From Thermothielavioides terrestris NRRL 8126 (Eukaryota; Ascomycota; Sordariomycetes; Sordariales; Chaetomiaceae), in assembly GCF_000226115.1 (NCBI RefSeq), contig NC_016457.1, positions 3,286,001 through 3,350,000 of the forward strand: a stretch of DNA of 64,000 bases, in the 5' to 3' direction. The notes below the pieces were generated by a model. The model worked only from the letters and a program-made list of their open reading frames with translations, was not told the DNA's origin and made no database searches. Shown here one piece after another: positions 31,525 to 41,700 of this stretch (positions are counted from its first letter, which is position 1; each line of letters begins with the position of its first letter). The position numbers and the translations under genes are program-made.

Positions 31525-32807
31525 ATGCAACTGAAGACGCTTGCCCTCGCCGCCACGGCGGTAGCCACGGCGGCAGCGCAGTTCCAGAACCTGCCGCCAG
31601 GCTATACCAACAGGACCAAGCCTCGGCCCTTTAGCACCTTTGGCTTCAACATCATCTACCAGCCGGACTACCATCACAACATCATCTACCCGAGGATCGT
31701 GGAGCTCGACTGCGGCGTGATCCTCGCGACGGCGAGTCTGAACACCACTCCGGGCGTGTTCCCTGTGTTTCGGAGCAAGGACGGCGGCGCGAGCTGGACG
31801 TGGTTCAGCAACATCACGGATCAGCACAACGGGCTCGGCATGGATGCGCAGCCGGCGCTGGGCCCCGTTCTACCCGCCGCCGTGGGCGACTGGCCTGCCG
31901 GGACGATCCTGGCCAGCGGCAACAGCTGGGGCAATTCTAGCGGGTTTATCGACCTGTACGGCAGCAAGGACAAGGGCAAGACGTGGCAATACATCAGCAA
32001 TGTCGCCAAGGGCGCCGGGCTGGGCGGCGGCCTTAACTTGACCGGCGACACGAACGGCAACCACATCTTCGAGCCGACGATCTGGTAAGTATTCAACAAG
32101 CAAACTCGACGCACCCGCCGCGGTCCGTGGCCTAACCATCGCGCTGCAGGTACGACAATGGCACCGTGGGGGTCTTCTACTCGGACGAGCGCGACCCGGC
32201 GCACTCGCAGAAGCTCTCCCACCAGGTGTCGACCGACCTCGTGAACTGGGGCCCCGTGGTCGACGACGTCGCGTTTCCGCGCTGGTCAGACCGGCCGGGC
32301 ATGACGACGGTCGCGTATGTGCCGCCGCTGAAGCAGTACATCCTGACGCACGAGTACCCGGGGGGCGAATCGTGGAACGGGGAGAACTACCCGGTGCACT
32401 ACCGGCTGTCGAGCTCGCCGTGGGCGTTCAACAACGCCACGAGCATCCCGCTGTCGGTCAACGGGCGGCAGGCCGGGTCGAGCCCGACGGTCGTGTGGAC
32501 GCCGGCGGGCGGGCCCAACGGCACCATCATCGTCAGCGACGCGACCTACTCGGACGTGTTCATGAACCGCTTCGCCGGCCAGCCCGACATGTGGGAGGCG
32601 CACGCGATCGCCCAGCCCGACGGCTACAGCCGCGCGCTGCACGTCATGCGCCACAACCCGGACCACATCATGATCATGGGCGCCGCGCACTGGCCCGGTG
32701 CCGACGTGCCCGGCGCCGTGCGGCCGCTGTCCGTGACGGTGTTCAGCGTCGAGGAGACGCTGAGGAGACCCCCTAGGGATGCCTACCCGGTGAACAGGTA
32801 CTGGTGA
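31525..32807 (+). CDS. Secreted BNR/Asp-box beta-propeller protein (sialidase-fold)
   Basis: Exons 31525-32084 and 32150-32807 encode 405 residues. The intron (GTAAGT...CTGCAG) restores a Trp codon. The ATG at 31525 starts a signal peptide (MQLKTLALAATAVATAAA). Two Asp-boxes (consensus SxDxGxxW) are visible: FRSKDGGASWTWF and YGSKDKGKTWQYI, each marking a beta-propeller blade. Several N-glycosylation sites (NTT, NIT, NSS, NLT, NGT) agree with secretion. Other conserved-looking blocks are YHHNIIYPRIVEL, NHIFEPTIWYDNGTVGVFYS and HQVSTDLVNWGPVV. The fold is that of sialidases and GH93-like exo-arabinanases. I see no basis for choosing a substrate, so a secreted glycan-active enzyme is the inference. 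Confidence 0.85.
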
Positions 32808-33403
32808 TAGAGGTCGTTCAAGCCAGCTTGAGCTTGGGCAAGAATGGCGGGCCAACACGTCGGGTTGCTGTGCTAGGAAGGTAGTTCGGTGGCATGATTC
32901 GAAATAATAATTAATATTCCGTCAGACGGTTTTGCTTGCTTTCTAAGCGTTACGGAATACTTGAAAGATCCTCTGGCAGCCCAACAGCTATCCCTTTTGG
33001 TCATCGTGCTGCGCCGCGACCTGGCGTCGCAACGGTTACGTGCCGGCAGGAAAGCCGGGGGGTGGCTCCCAAGGATCGCAGTCCGCCGGTTGTGGAACGC
33101 GTCCGATGTCCAACGATGTGGCGCGCGGGGCCCCGAACAGGAAGCTGGGTAGCCCTTTCCTGGTTCATCTGCGGCGGGCAGTTGACGGATCGGAGCATTG
33201 TTGCCTGGCAGGATCGGCGAATCAAGACGTTAAAATTCCTTGCTGGTCTTCGAAAGCTGCTCTGCAGCGGTGTAACTTTCCATTGCTGTTAGGTACCTCC
33301 CTAGATGCAGCTAGATGGATCGATTGCAACCACTGATCAAGCTTCCTGGGGAACGTTCTTTCCGGGGTAGCTGCAACCCACGAACACAACGCAATGGCTC
33401 GTT

Positions 33404-33422
33404 CCCCCCCCCCCCCCCCCCC
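33404..33422. repeat. C19 homopolymer
   Basis: Nineteen uninterrupted C residues in the promoter-side intergenic region. Confidence 0.95.
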
Positions 33423-33700
33423 ATTACGGCCCCCATTTCCGGGTCTGCACGCACGCAAATGCACCAAAGGCAGAAGGCGCCCTGCGCAAAAGGGGGTATG
33501 CCCTCCGCAACCGCCCGATTCGTACGGCCCGTTCCTGCTCCGCAAGCAGGAGCCAGCGGAACCAACGGTGCGTGACCGCCATCCATGACGATGACAAAGG
33601 ATGACATACTCGTCTCACAAACCAGGTCCGCGGATATAAGCGTCCGGTATTTTGCCTCTGAGTCGGAAATTTCGAGAATGACCACGCGCCAAGATTAAGA

Positions 33701-33706
33701 TATAAA
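33701..33706 (+). promoter_or_regulatory. TATA box of the small secreted protein gene
   Basis: TATAAA lies 124 bp upstream of the ATG at 33825 in GC-rich surroundings. Confidence 0.4.
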
Positions 33707-33824
33707 CCGGAGGGCACACCCCTCACGGCACACCTCTCTGCTACCTCTCAGGCTCTATTACCCGCCGGACCACCGACAGGGCAACACGGCACTTTAGTAC
33801 GCCTTCCATCCCCATCCATCCAAC

Positions 33825-34496
33825 ATGCTCGCCACCACCCTCCTCACCGCCGCACTCACCCTCACCCCCTTCGCCCTGGGCGCCGCCGTCCACCACGGCG
33901 CCTCGCCGCTAGCAGCAAGAGCACCAACCGCGGCCCCGACCAGCAGCCCCTCGCCGCCCAAGAGCTTCATTGGCAAGGGCCAGCTGCGTACGCGCTGGAA
34001 CGATGGCGATTACGCGGACCTGGGCTGCCTGACAGACGGCGGGCAGTGGACAGCCAACGACACGCTGTGCGGCGTCTTCACGGGCGCGCCGCTGGCCCAA
34101 CCCACCGGCATGTGGCAGTTCACGCTGACGACCACCGAGGGCGGCTGCTACATAATCGGTTCGGAATTCAAGTGCGACCACGGCAACCCAACTTACCCGA
34201 CTGCGTACTATTTCTGGGTGAGTAAAGCTCCAGCCCAGTTAGGCGGCTTTCCCTCCTGCGTCTGGGTTGGTTAGATAGGTGTGGTTGGCCAGCTGACGCG
34301 GCGATGGGCGTGACAGATCTACCCGTTGCCCAACGCAATTCCTGGAGTCGACTGTCTGGGTTATAGCCAGTACGGCCTCATGGCCAGCGATGGCAAGAAC
34401 CCGCCGGCGCCCGAGGATCCGCCCGAGGAGATCCACCTCGTGAGTTACTCCGAGGTGGGCAAGTACGTGTGGCTGACTTGGCGGGCACTGGATTGA
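33825..34496 (+). CDS. Small secreted Cys-containing protein, effector-like, unknown function
   Basis: Exons 33825-34217 and 34317-34496 encode 190 residues. The intron (GTGAGT, CTGAC branch, GACAG) is in phase 0 and joins YYFW to IYPLPN. A signal peptide (MLATTLLTAALTLTPFALG) is followed by a Pro/Ala/Ser-rich linker to about residue 46. The compact domain then has five Cys (LGCLTDGGQW, DTLCGVF, GGCYIIG, FKCDHG, VDCLGYS) and ends KYVWLTWRALD. No enzyme motif is recognised. It is the last intact gene before the retrotransposon block, about 0.2 kb from where the sequence turns AT-rich, a setting often seen for fast-evolving secreted proteins. Reading through without splicing would truncate it after about 149 residues, so the splice model is preferred. 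Confidence 0.8.
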
Positions 34497-35429
34497 TGGA
34501 TAGCGGCCAAAACGAACGAGTCCGGCGTCGAGGCACGCACTGCTATTTGGGAATGATTTAGTGTAAGGTTCGGGGGTTCACGTGACCTTGGCTCACTGAC
34601 CTCGGATTCATCTATCTACCCACCTCTTTATCACCATCTCTGCCTACTATCATCAGCACTATTATCTAGGTCATCATTGTCTTCCTATGCCTATATCTTA
34701 TAAGTTATATACCTAGCTTTCGAAGTGCATTTTTATTTATACTAAATCAAATTGAACTAAATTTATGCTAGAAGCTTATTAACATTATAAGTAGAGCCTA
34801 CTCTTGGCTTTATAGGAGGTCCAGGAAGCCTACAGGCTAAAGAAAGCTCTAGAGAGCGTAGGAGCCACAGGAGCCTACAGGGGCATAAAGGTAGACACTA
34901 GAGGCACTAAGGTAGGCTAGCTACAAGCCTACTAAATAAGTGCTTAAGGAGGCTTAGGAAGAGCAGTGGAAATGAAAGATATAGGTGTAGGGTAAGAAGC
35001 GTAAAAGACTAGCCGACTGGGACCCCCTTGACTATCTTTTCACTAACAGAGCCTTAGGCTAGCACTAGAGCCTAACCAAGGCCTAAAGCTCTTTACTAAC
35101 CGAGGTTAGAGTAAGAGCTATAGGCCTTTAGAGCTTCCTCTTTAGAGCTTAGATTCTCGAGGTCAATACTCTCATCTACACTTATAGAGAAGCAAAGAAA
35201 TAATAAAGCAGTTGGTAGTCTAGCATATAGATTATAAAAGGTCTAGACCTAAGACGCCCTAGGCTACATAGACTCGCTTTGACCTCTACTATATACTATA
35301 TAGTGGAGGAGCCTAGGCTTGAAGCCTTATAAAGGGAGTTGTCAACTAGGCATTGTTGAACCTACTATAGCAGTACGCTATGTAAATAGAGTTGGAGAAC
35401 TGCTATAGTGGTGGTTGTGGTAAAGTGGT

Positions 35430-35575
35430 TACCCCGAGCCACCTACCCTGCACCTCTAGCGCAGTAGTAGTTGTCTCCCAAGGGACCTACCCTACACTGT
35501 CTCCCAACCGACCTACCCTGCACCTCTCCTACGCGACTTACCCTACACCTCCTACTTACCCTATATTTACTATAT
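35430..35575. repeat. Degenerate short tandem repeat
   Basis: Variants of the unit CGACCTACCCTGCACCTC recur several times with decay and short spacers. Confidence 0.5.
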
Positions 35576-35754
35576 TTGAACAGCTACATCTTAACCAAAC
35601 CTCTACCAAAATAAGACTGGCTTATATATATCGATACCTTAGTCAAAGAACTATATATCTATATATATACCATTTACGGTTAGGGTTAGTAAGGCTTTCA
35701 AATATGGGGTTGAAGTAGGTGGGGCAGTAGAGGCAGTGGGCTCGGTGATTGGTT

Positions 35755-35862
35755 GGAGCTAGTTCGCGAGCTCGCGAGCTGATTTTTAGAAACACCCAGC
35801 CAAATGAGTTTTGTGGATGTGGGAAATCCGCCCCACAGCTCGCTAGCTCGTGCAGAACACTG
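35755..35862. mobile_element. Possible terminal fragment of a hAT-type DNA transposon
   Basis: The stretch ends in GCAGAACACTG (35852-35862), which on the other strand reads CAGTGTTCTGC, a hAT-like terminus. Subterminal inverted motifs follow: the perfect palindrome TCGCGAGCTCGCGA at 35764-35777 and a diverged partner CAGCTCGCTAGCTCGTG near 35836. No second end or transposase is seen, so the call is tentative. Confidence 0.3.
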
Positions 35863-36987
35863 CATCTAGGCCGGTGGGTATATGAGCGGGAGAGGAGATG
35901 CCTGCTCAACAGTGGAATACAAAGCTATTTAACTCAACGTAAGCCTATATTAGTCCTTTCTAGCCTGTGCCGCACTACCACTGTAGAATGCTATAGGCCT
36001 TCTAGGCCCTGTATGCCTTTCTAAGTTCTCCTGCCCGGTTCTAAGCTATAGTATTTGCAAAAGCTTCTAGAACAACCTAATCTCAATAGATTCTATAATC
36101 CTTTCAACGGTTTTTAATAGCGTCTACTAATAACTATTAGCGCTATAGGTTTTATATTCTTATTGAAGAATAATGAGTATATTTTAGAGCTTTAATTGCT
36201 CTTGAAAAGTTAGGCTTAGTAGAGTTGATAGTTAGATCTTAGTTAGGTTGTATCTAGGTCTTGCCGATATCTCTAGTAGTATAGCTAGTCTTAGTTGTTG
36301 ATTATTAGTCCTCTAAGGTTTCAAGGTCTCTAGCGGTCTCCGACTTTCTAGTCCTAGGGTCCTTAGCGTTTCTTATATTAAGTTCTTAGTCTTTAAGGTA
36401 TTATCTTCGATCCTAGAGTCTAGGATAAAGTTTTTATTAATAGCTACTTAGACTTTACATTTAATAGTTATAAGATAGATATAAAGAATATAGTTATTCA
36501 ATATCTAAGAGAGAAAATACTAAAATATACAATATCTAGATATATTATTAAATATAGACACCTCCTTCTAGTGTCTCTTCAAATAATACTATAGCTTGTA
36601 AGTATTTAAGTTCTTAGGGATTAACAGCGGTTATCTACTAGACATTATAGGTAACTTCGAAGTTCTTAATAAATTTGATAGTCTACTATATATCCTTATA
36701 GACATTAGCGTTTATAAGGCTTAAATTTAGTTAGTTTCTAACTCTTTTCGAATACTTAATATTAGAATAATGATATTTAGGTTATAAACTAGTTCGTTAT
36801 AAATCGTATACTTTGAAGCTTGCTCCCTTATAAAGGAGCATTATCTGCTTTAGTGCTACTCTATACAACTTGCTAGGCGTAATTTATAATATCTTCTAAG
36901 CTAATTTAGCTTTCTTTAATAAAGAGCAAATAGTTTCGAATTATAGGTAGATACCCCTTATTATATATAAATAGTTCTTAGTAACTA

Positions 36988-36992
36988 CCTAG
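36988..36992. repeat. Target-site duplication of A1, left copy (CCTAG)
   Basis: CCTAG directly precedes the A1 5' LTR and recurs at 60631-60635 directly after the A1 3' LTR. Confidence 0.85.
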
Positions 36993-37378
36993 TGTGACGG
37001 CACAGCACGCTAACCACCGTCATATGACTTGTGCATAGACCTGTCATATGACCATATACTCATGTGACCTCCTAAGTTGGTGGATTTGTAAGATTCGAGT
37101 CGACTTCCAGATTAGGAAGGAGGGGTTGACTTGCCGATAAGGAAAAATACGCTAATAAGGCGAACTACGTCTTGCCTTGCAATATATAGACTTTGTAGCC
37201 CTACTATAAATTGTAGCCCTATTGCAAATTGTCTATATATACTACCCAAGGTATTTAAGCACTATTTTCTACCTATATATTGATAGTTTCCCTCTCTCTC
37301 CTTAGACTTAAAGTCTTTGTTAATCGAGGATCAATTTAGCTATAAGTTATCTAGCACTTGATTTGCCTTGCTATAACA
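36993..37378 (+). repeat. A1 5' LTR (386 bp)
   Basis: Starts TGTGACGGCACAGCACGC and ends GCTATAACA. It holds two 18-bp tandem units (37196-37213, 37214-37231). This copy keeps some CA sites lost in the 3' LTR, and the differences I checked are C/T or G/A transitions. Confidence 0.85.
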
Positions 37379-37861
37379 TTACTTTAAGTCTTACCCCTAT
37401 AGGCCTACAAAGGCGATATAATATCTAATATAGCCTTTCTTAATAGGACCAATTTAGTTGGCTAGGGAACCTAAATCTCCGATAGAACCTTCGACTTACC
37501 AATAGCGTAGTACGATAGGTTGGCTAAGAACCAATTGGCACTAAGGATAAACCGTCAAGCGTACAACAGGTTGCTAATAGCGAAGCAACCTCTGATCGAC
37601 TAGCGGTAAGTAATACAATCACCTTGTCGAAGCGATTCAACTATATCGATCGACAAAAGAAGTCCCGAAAGAGGTACAATTCTACAATAGCTTATGAAAC
37701 GGAAAACGTAGGTCATACTCCTAGGCCTACCGAACAGGGCTAGAACACCTAGAAGATTGATCTAGTGGACCTCTATAAATTTAACGTAGGAGGTAACTGA
37801 GGTACCCGAATTCGATTGAAGATTAGCGATTTAACTCCGTTTAGCTCCCAAACCTATATAA
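37379..37861 (+). mobile_element. A1 internal 5' part (primer-binding/leader and start of gag)
   Basis: Co-linear with A2 53170-53660. It is cut at 37861 by the B insertion inside ACCTATATAA, where A2 reads on without a break. Confidence 0.8.
37858..37861. repeat. Target-site duplication of B, left copy (ATAA)
   Basis: ATAA precedes the B 5' LTR and recurs at 50994-50997 after the B 3' LTR. The uninterrupted site in A2 (around 53649) has the sequence once. Confidence 0.8.
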
Positions 37862-38362
37862 TGGATTAGGGTGATGGACTACCTAGACATAGGGGACCTA
37901 GTTTTTCTGTTTTTCTATTTGTCTCAGAGCGTTGTATTCGTTACTAGGGGAGGTCTAACCCTCTAGTCATATATATTTAAGTGGGCTAAGCCTATCTTCT
38001 TTATTAAAAAGCAAGACATTAAGCAGTTGTCAATATACGTTCGTTGATACTACGTTGGTAGTTCTCCTTCTTCTAGGAAGGCTATTAAGCCTTTTCTTTT
38101 GTTATCCTACCTCTGTCTAGACGATAGGTATCTAAGCTATTGAGCTCTAACCGTATTCTTATTGTCCTTTCTTATATTTCCGCTATATCTTACTAGATGT
38201 ACCTGAGCTATATATCTTCCTCTTAGAAGATAGCCTTCCTACTACTCAATATATACTATCTTTATCTGTCCAAAGGGACACTACATTCCTTTAGAAGCTA
38301 TCTTGTACACCTAGTTCTAGGTGTAGTAGGGTAGGTTGGTATAAAGGTTTTATACTACTTTA
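37862..38362 (+). repeat. B 5' LTR (501 bp)
   Basis: Starts TGGATTAGGGTGATGGAC and ends TACTACTTTA. It matches 50493-50993, 60848-61351 and, inverted, 63781-64000. Confidence 0.85.
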
Positions 38363-41300
38363 AATAGGGGCTTAATTAGGGAGGAGCTTAGCTCTATATC
38401 TAAATAGGATAGTATAGACTATAAAGTCTTCTAAAATCGTAGAACTACATAATGCTATATTGATAGCTATACAACGACGATATAGCTAACCTATTGAGGC
38501 TCTAGTATACCGATACCAGCATCTCTAGGAGGTATAGAAGCCTATTGAGGCGTATATGTTCTAAGGGTCTATTAAGACCTTGTCCTAAGAGACTTTCCTT
38601 TGCCTAAATAGTATAGGGCATCGAAAAGATATCCCATTATCCTTAATACTTCGAAGATCTATTGAGGCTTCGTCATTATCGATATAGTAGTCGTAAAACA
38701 CTAACCTAATCGAAAGACAATAGTTCTATCCTCCTAAGTAAAGACAAAGGCAGAATTTTTATCGATCGTCATTTTCTTCTCTAATCTAGCTAAACCAATT
38801 ACAAAAGTAGTTAAGTATAGTAGCTACTTATAAGCTTCTAAGCTTAGAGCTATACCTTTACAACATTTAGCTCCTTCTAACAATATATCTAGCACTGTTT
38901 TATATTAGATACAAGGTCTTAGTATAGACGTTTACTTTTCTTCTTAAGAGCTATACTCTTACCGCTATCACGTTAGTTAGGTTTAGTATATTAGTTGCTA
39001 GGGGTATCTAGATAATCTATAAGGAACCTATAGTTATCCTTCAAGGCCTTTAGACTATATATTCCAAAGGAACCTAGCTACTTAAGAGGTTTTCTTCCTC
39101 TAGATAGACGTCGAAGGAGCTAACATTCTTATAGAAGTGTATATATTAGTCTTTTTACAATCTATTGATATAGTTGTTACCTTTCTTAAAGACGATAGTC
39201 AAACGTCTAATAACTAGACTCTAGCGATATATATGTATACTGTCTATAGAAGCTCTAAGAATCCTATCGACCTCTATAACACTATTAATCCTAATACCAA
39301 CCTCTAAGGGAGAGTCTAAGGATATATCTGTCTTATAGCCTTTCTAAGGTATACTAAGCGAAGAAGACCTAGCCAAAGCGGTATAAATACCCCTTCCATC
39401 TTCGCTAAATACCTCTACTCCGTTTATCTATATAAAGGCATCTACGGTAATACCTTCTAGTTAAGCTGAAGCCGAAGCTCTAAAAAAGATAATTAAGTAC
39501 GTTTTTACTACTATACTTAGTACGACCTTTCTAACCCTAACGAAGGCTAGCCTTTAAAGCTACTTCTCTAGTTAGAATGCTATATAATAGATCAAGACCT
39601 TCGAGGAGATATATAAGGCTTATTAGATTACTAATGACAAGACCTATATATACCTATTCGAACTTTAATATAATACTATAATCTAGCCTATTATCTGTTA
39701 CTAGGAGAAAAAGGACTAAAAGACCTAAGCTACTTTCAAGGCTAAGTTCCTAAAGCGCTAGAAAGATAATAATCCTAAGTAGTATAGTAATAGAGGTTAC
39801 CTTTATAATCTAATTAAAGGGAGATACTAGCTAATTAATAAAGTTATCTATAACTACTTTAAGTTAATCGACTCTATATACGCTATCGCCTCTACTAAAG
39901 TTCGTAAAGAGCTATAGTATATAATTATTCCAATGGTATAGTATACACTTGATTAACGGATCTAAGTAGCTCTTAAAGATCGTTAATATACCCTAAAGAA
40001 GAACAACAAAGACTCTATCTATACTATAAAGTAGATAGACTTCCTTAAGTTCGTTTAAGATACTCTTTAGAAGGGTCTTAACGTAGGAGACCTCTTCCTT
40101 AAGATCTATAAGTATAAGATCGATCTATAGAAGTACTATTCGCCTCTAGCTACACTTACTATTAAGACGACTCCTAAGTCGTAAGAGTAGGAAGAGGAGG
40201 AGCTAAAGAAAGCTCTTATACCTATATCTAACGATATCGACAATCTAGTTAATTAGCTCTAGCGTCTATATATCTAGAAGTAGAAGATCGCTAAGTAGTT
40301 CGAGTAAAAGATCGAGGCCCTCCGTTTATATAGAATTGATCTTACTCTTAACGAGATCGAGGTTCTCTAGATACATTTCTAATAGTAGTAGAGTCGCTCG
40401 TAGGAGAGATATATTAGCTTCGTCACTGGTCTATATATTAATAGTCGTCCTCCTAGCTATAGTAGACCTATAAGTTCTAGCTATTGCTACTACTATAGTA
40501 ACTCTAACTATATAGTTCTTAAATATATAGAGGCTATAAAAGCTATAGCTATAGGTCTAATATATCGTAAAGGTATAGACTACTACCTTAGCGATAGGAG
40601 TAAAAAGGGCTATATACTAGCCAAGACGATCACCTTTACAAAGGCAGATATTAATAATATATAAGAGGTTAGTAAGATTAGCTAGCTTATTCTTATATAT
40701 ATAGCCTATTGCCTACGATATAATAGCTACCCTATATACCAAGCTTACTACTATAAGTATAAACGCCTAAATGGTTGCCTATTTAAACTAGATATATCCC
40801 TAATACTAAACAAGTACTACCTCTAGTAGCCTAAGCTATATTAGAAGCCTACAACTGTCTAAACAACAATCAATCGTCTTATATACAAAGGGGAGCCTAA
40901 GCTTACCTCCGCCTTCTATTATATAACGTCTAATTAGTTGTCGTTTTATATAGTCCTATTAAAGGGAGGTCGTATCTTAACTTAGAAGATTGTCCTACGA
41001 CCTATACTAAAGGCTAACGAATTCTACTAACTACCTCTTCCTCTCTCTAACTAGACTAAGGGGGAAGCTAAAGAGGAAGTGGACAAGGAAGTAGAGACTA
41101 TACTTTAAGGTATACCGCCTACTAAACGTTGGTTTATTAAAAATAAAAAAGAAGATAATATCTAGATAGGTAGTACTCCTATACCTCTAGCGGAGCTTCC
41201 TTATATAATTATCTTTAAGAACCTAGCTACAACGAATTATATAAAGAAAGAGGAGCTATAGTCTAAGCCGCCTACGCTAAAGGTTACTACGTTACCTTTA

Positions 41301-41700
41301 TATATAAAGGATACGATCTATACTATAATAAAAGCGAAGACCGGTCTAACCTTTAACGACTTAGTCTATATCTCGCCTAAATATAAGGATGCTCTAATTA
41401 TATACCTATAAAGTATTTCTACCGATATCGAGATTATCGACTATAAAGGGTCTAATGTTCCTAAGCTTAACGGACTAGCTACTATACTAAAAGATATAGG
41501 GATCTATATATAGGCTCTATATACTAATGTAAATACACTTAGTAGCCTTTGCTCTAGCTAGACTAAGACGGTTCTAGCAATCTTCAGAGTTATTAAGGAT
41601 AGTGTATAGGGCATCTATATAGGAAGCCTCTAAGAGCGCTAGATTTGTAAGAGTCTATTTAGAGACATTGACAATTATATCTATACCCTACTTTAGAAGT
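38363..41700 (+). pseudogene. Degenerate leader and gag region of element B
   Basis: Gag is recognisable by its zinc knuckle at 40485-40526, which reads C-Y-Y-Y-S-N-S-N-Y-I-V-L-K-Y. It fits CX2CX4HX4C if three Tyr codons (TAT) are taken as mutated Cys (TGT), His (CAT) and Cys (TGT). Upstream sequence is coding-like in places but broken by many TAA/TAG stops, and a start cannot be fixed. Confidence 0.6.

Larger units (their letters stand above)
32808..33824. other. Intergenic region with C19 tract
   Basis: About 1 kb between the two secreted-protein genes. It holds a run of 19 C (33404-33422) and the TATA box at 33701. No supportable gene. Confidence 0.5.
34497..36987. other. AT-rich transposon debris left of element A1
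   Basis: From about 34,600 the sequence becomes AT-rich with abundant TA, CTA and TAG, and coding frames disappear. One stretch (about 34815-34930) reads as a protein fragment (VQEAYRLKKALESVGATGAY) that I cannot place; it may be old transposase. A short C/A-rich tandem stretch (35430-35570) repeats variants of CGACCTACCCTGCACCTC. A palindrome-bearing hAT-like end lies at 35760-35862. Confidence 0.5.

Noticed and set aside
1..34500. Secondary-metabolite cluster around the P450 and MFS genes
   Set aside because: No polyketide synthase, NRPS, terpene synthase or pathway regulator is present; the P450 is of a benzoate-catabolic type and neighbours are unrelated.
35679..35690. Two TTAGGG-like units as telomeric repeat
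   Set aside because: Only two copies, embedded in transposon debris with no array; not a telomere or clear interstitial array.
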